Below are positions 62,772-64,000 of a stretch of DNA of 64,000 nucleotides, piece after piece (positions within the stretch are counted from its first letter, which is position 1; every line of letters begins with the position of its first letter). The notes beneath the pieces were generated by a model. The model had not been told where the DNA came from, did not search any database, and worked only from the letters and a program-made list of their open reading frames with translations. This DNA comes from CAWBQO01 sp963790965. GTDB taxonomy: Bacteria; Bacteroidota; Rhodothermia; Rhodothermales; DASSAV01. The translations under genes and the position numbers were made by a program. The stretch spans positions 117,809-181,808 of the forward strand of contig CAWBQO010000005.1 of NCBI GenBank assembly GCA_963790965.1. The letters are read 5' to 3'.

Positions 62772-63488
62772 TCAGAAAAGGCGGCCAAAGAGCAGTCCTA
62801 CCGACGGCGTGCCGAAGTAGTGCTGCGCGCTTCCCTGCACGTCTTTTTCGAGAAGCTGAATCGCCCGTCCGAAATAGGAGAACGTGTAGCCCACACGGAC
62901 GCTCTGCACCGCCCGTCGGCTCCTTCCAAAATGCGCGCCCACAAACAGGCTCCCTCCGAAACCCACTCGCAGCGCTCCCTTCGGCAGCGCCGTAATGGCA
63001 TCGTACGACTTCTCGTTTCCCCCGGACTCGCACGGCGTGTTCGAGTCGAAACGACCGTCATCGTTGCAGTCTCTGAAGTACGGATACTCCCATCCGAATG
63101 ACGGACCCGCACCAAGCTGCAGAAACGGCCGGAAATTGTTTTCTATCTCGTTCCGGAAAAGCCTCCGCTGGACGCCAATCTGCACCGGCGCTATAAGAAG
63201 ATAATTGGCCTTGTTCGGAATGGTCGAACGGAAGTAGTTGCTAAACTTGAACTCCCGCTCGTCTTTTCCGGGCGCAAAACTCACCTCTGCGAAGAGAGAG
63301 GACGCGGGCGAGACGGCGTGCTTGTAGTAGCCGCCGAGACCAAAGCCGCTGTTCGTCAAGATGACTTCGAAGCCTGCGCCGGTTCCAAACTCGTTGTCCC
63401 GACCTGCCGCCTCCTGCGCCGCCAGCGGCCGCGCGAGGAGCGATACGCAGACAAGAAGGAGCACGGCGAGAAAACGTGCGAAAGGCAT
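62772..63488 (-). CDS. Putative outer-membrane beta-barrel protein
   Basis: 238 residues. A signal peptide (MPFARFLAVLLLVCVSLLA) is followed by barrel-like strands: GAGFEVILTNSGFGLGGYYK, SLFAEVSFAPGKDEREFKF, YLLIAPVQIGVQRRLF and FRPFLQLGAGPSFGWEY. A calcium-loop-like DCNDDGRFDSNTPC insert and a C-terminal strand ending LLFGRLF complete it; the final Phe is typical of barrel proteins. No specific function recognised. Confidence 0.75.
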   Translation of the reverse strand: MPFARFLAVLLLVCVSLLARPLAAQEAAGRDNEFGTGAGFEVILTNSGFGLGGYYKHAVSPASSLFAEVSFAPGKDEREFKFSNYFRSTIPNKANYLLIAPVQIGVQRRLFRNEIENNFRPFLQLGAGPSFGWEYPYFRDCNDDGRFDSNTPCESGGNEKSYDAITALPKGALRVGFGGSLFVGAHFGRSRRAVQSVRVGYTFSYFGRAIQLLEKDVQGSAQHYFGTPSVGLLFGRLF

Positions 63489-63644
63489 ACGCGCAGGCTG
63501 ATGTAGAACGGATGCGGTTGCAACCTACCGTCGCAGCCGTTTGTTCTGAGGCTGCCGTATCTTCAAACCCCGCCGGGTGCGCCTGGAGGCGCGGGCGGCC
63601 GGCGAACTTGTGTTTCGCCACACCCTGCAATGCGGGCTTTCCGA

Positions 63645-64000
63645 ATGAACTACCGTCTTCTCATCGCCCGCCGCTACCTGGTCAGTCGCAAGCAGGTGAC
63701 GATGATCTCGGCCATTACCGGCATCTCCATCGCCGGCGTTTCTTTGGGCGTGGCGGCGCTGATCGTCGTGCTCTCGGTCATGAACGGGTTCTACGATTTC
63801 GTTCGCGACCTTCTCGTCTCGCTGGATCCACACGTCCGCATCACCGCCGTCGAGTCGCGGGGCATCCCGGCAGCGACGGCCGACAGCCTGGTTGCCCTCT
63901 CGGTGGCACTCAGCGACGTGCAACATGCGGCACCGTATGTCGAAGGCCGGGCGCTTTTCCTGCACGACGGATCCAGTGAGGTCAACAAGGTCGTCATCGT
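63645..64000 (+). CDS. LolC/LolE-type ABC transporter permease, N-terminal part (cut by window end)
   Basis: The frame from ATG 63645 (MNYRLLIARRYLVSRKQVTM) stays open to the window edge, 118 residues. The first transmembrane segment ISAITGISIAGVSLGVAALI then VVLSVMNGFYDFVRDLLVSL and DPHVRIT are typical of LolC/LolE, which release lipoproteins from the inner membrane with the LolD ATPase. Many lipoproteins are encoded in this window. Only the N-terminal helix and the start of the periplasmic domain are visible. Confidence 0.88.
   Translation, partial: MNYRLLIARRYLVSRKQVTMISAITGISIAGVSLGVAALIVVLSVMNGFYDFVRDLLVSLDPHVRITAVESRGIPAATADSLVALSVALSDVQHAAPYVEGRALFLHDGSSEVNKVVI

Noticed and set aside
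62444..62788. 114-codon minus-strand frame as a gene
   Set aside because: It is antisense to the DeoR remnant, which reads far better. Only the last bases in another minus frame recall a GDPD end.

Overview
The window looks like a chromosomal segment of a high-GC (about 60%) member of the Bacteroidota/Rhodothermota branch, most likely a Rhodothermales-like bacterium. The evidence is the 16S gene (minus strand at the left edge), a secreted beta-propeller protein with a type IX-secretion-like C-terminal sorting domain, a DUF6588-like barrel, a Wzi-type barrel, a queuosine mannosyltransferase, a DUF3109 protein and TAnnTTTG-type promoter hexamers. The phylum call rests on gene content read by eye and is an inference.

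Layout. 1-2532: 16S rRNA with its leader and boxA, then a divergent CAT-anticodon tRNA with a strong terminator. 2533-4076: a decayed island edge holding the C-terminal tail of a tyrosine recombinase and a conserved hypothetical gene broken by two frameshifts. 4077-11292 (plus strand): an FHA-GAF-PP2C phosphatase, a SAM methyltransferase with a regulatory domain, a PQQ-like propeller protein and a DUF6588-like barrel; the last two each carry a frame break. 11358-17505 (minus): an outer-membrane barrel, two CsgG/TPR proteins, a PEGA-domain Ser/Thr kinase and a PP2C phosphatase.

17516-52772 (minus): a complete type VI secretion system (T6SS). Read in the direction of transcription it is tagH, tssJ, tssK (frameshifted), tssL, tssM, tagF, tssA, tssB, tssC, hcp, tssE, tssF, tssG, clpV, vgrG, PAAR, then a cargo block: an OmpA/peptidoglycan-binding/metzincin-like protease, a lipoprotein, an Ig-like adaptor, a hydrophobic pore-former candidate and its DUF1795 (Eag-like) chaperone. 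The block closes with a TssB-TssC fusion paralogue and an FHA-transmembrane-lytic transglycosylase. All thirteen core Tss components are present, including the membrane complex JLM that typical Bacteroidota T6SS-iii loci lack. The adjacent kinase, phosphatase and FHA proteins form a plausible threonine-phosphorylation control circuit.

52773-53929: a gene-poor stretch with dispersed repeats that also occur upstream of tssA. 53930-64000: housekeeping and envelope genes (queuosine mannosyltransferase, ComF, Wzi-like barrel, RsmF-like rRNA methyltransferase with a separate PUA-like gene, DUF3109, rpoN, secreted and barrel proteins), a remnant of a DeoR-type regulator, and the start of a LolC/E-type permease cut by the window edge.

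Five apparent single-base frame breaks in four loci are a striking property of this sequence. They mean either real decay or consensus errors in the assembly.
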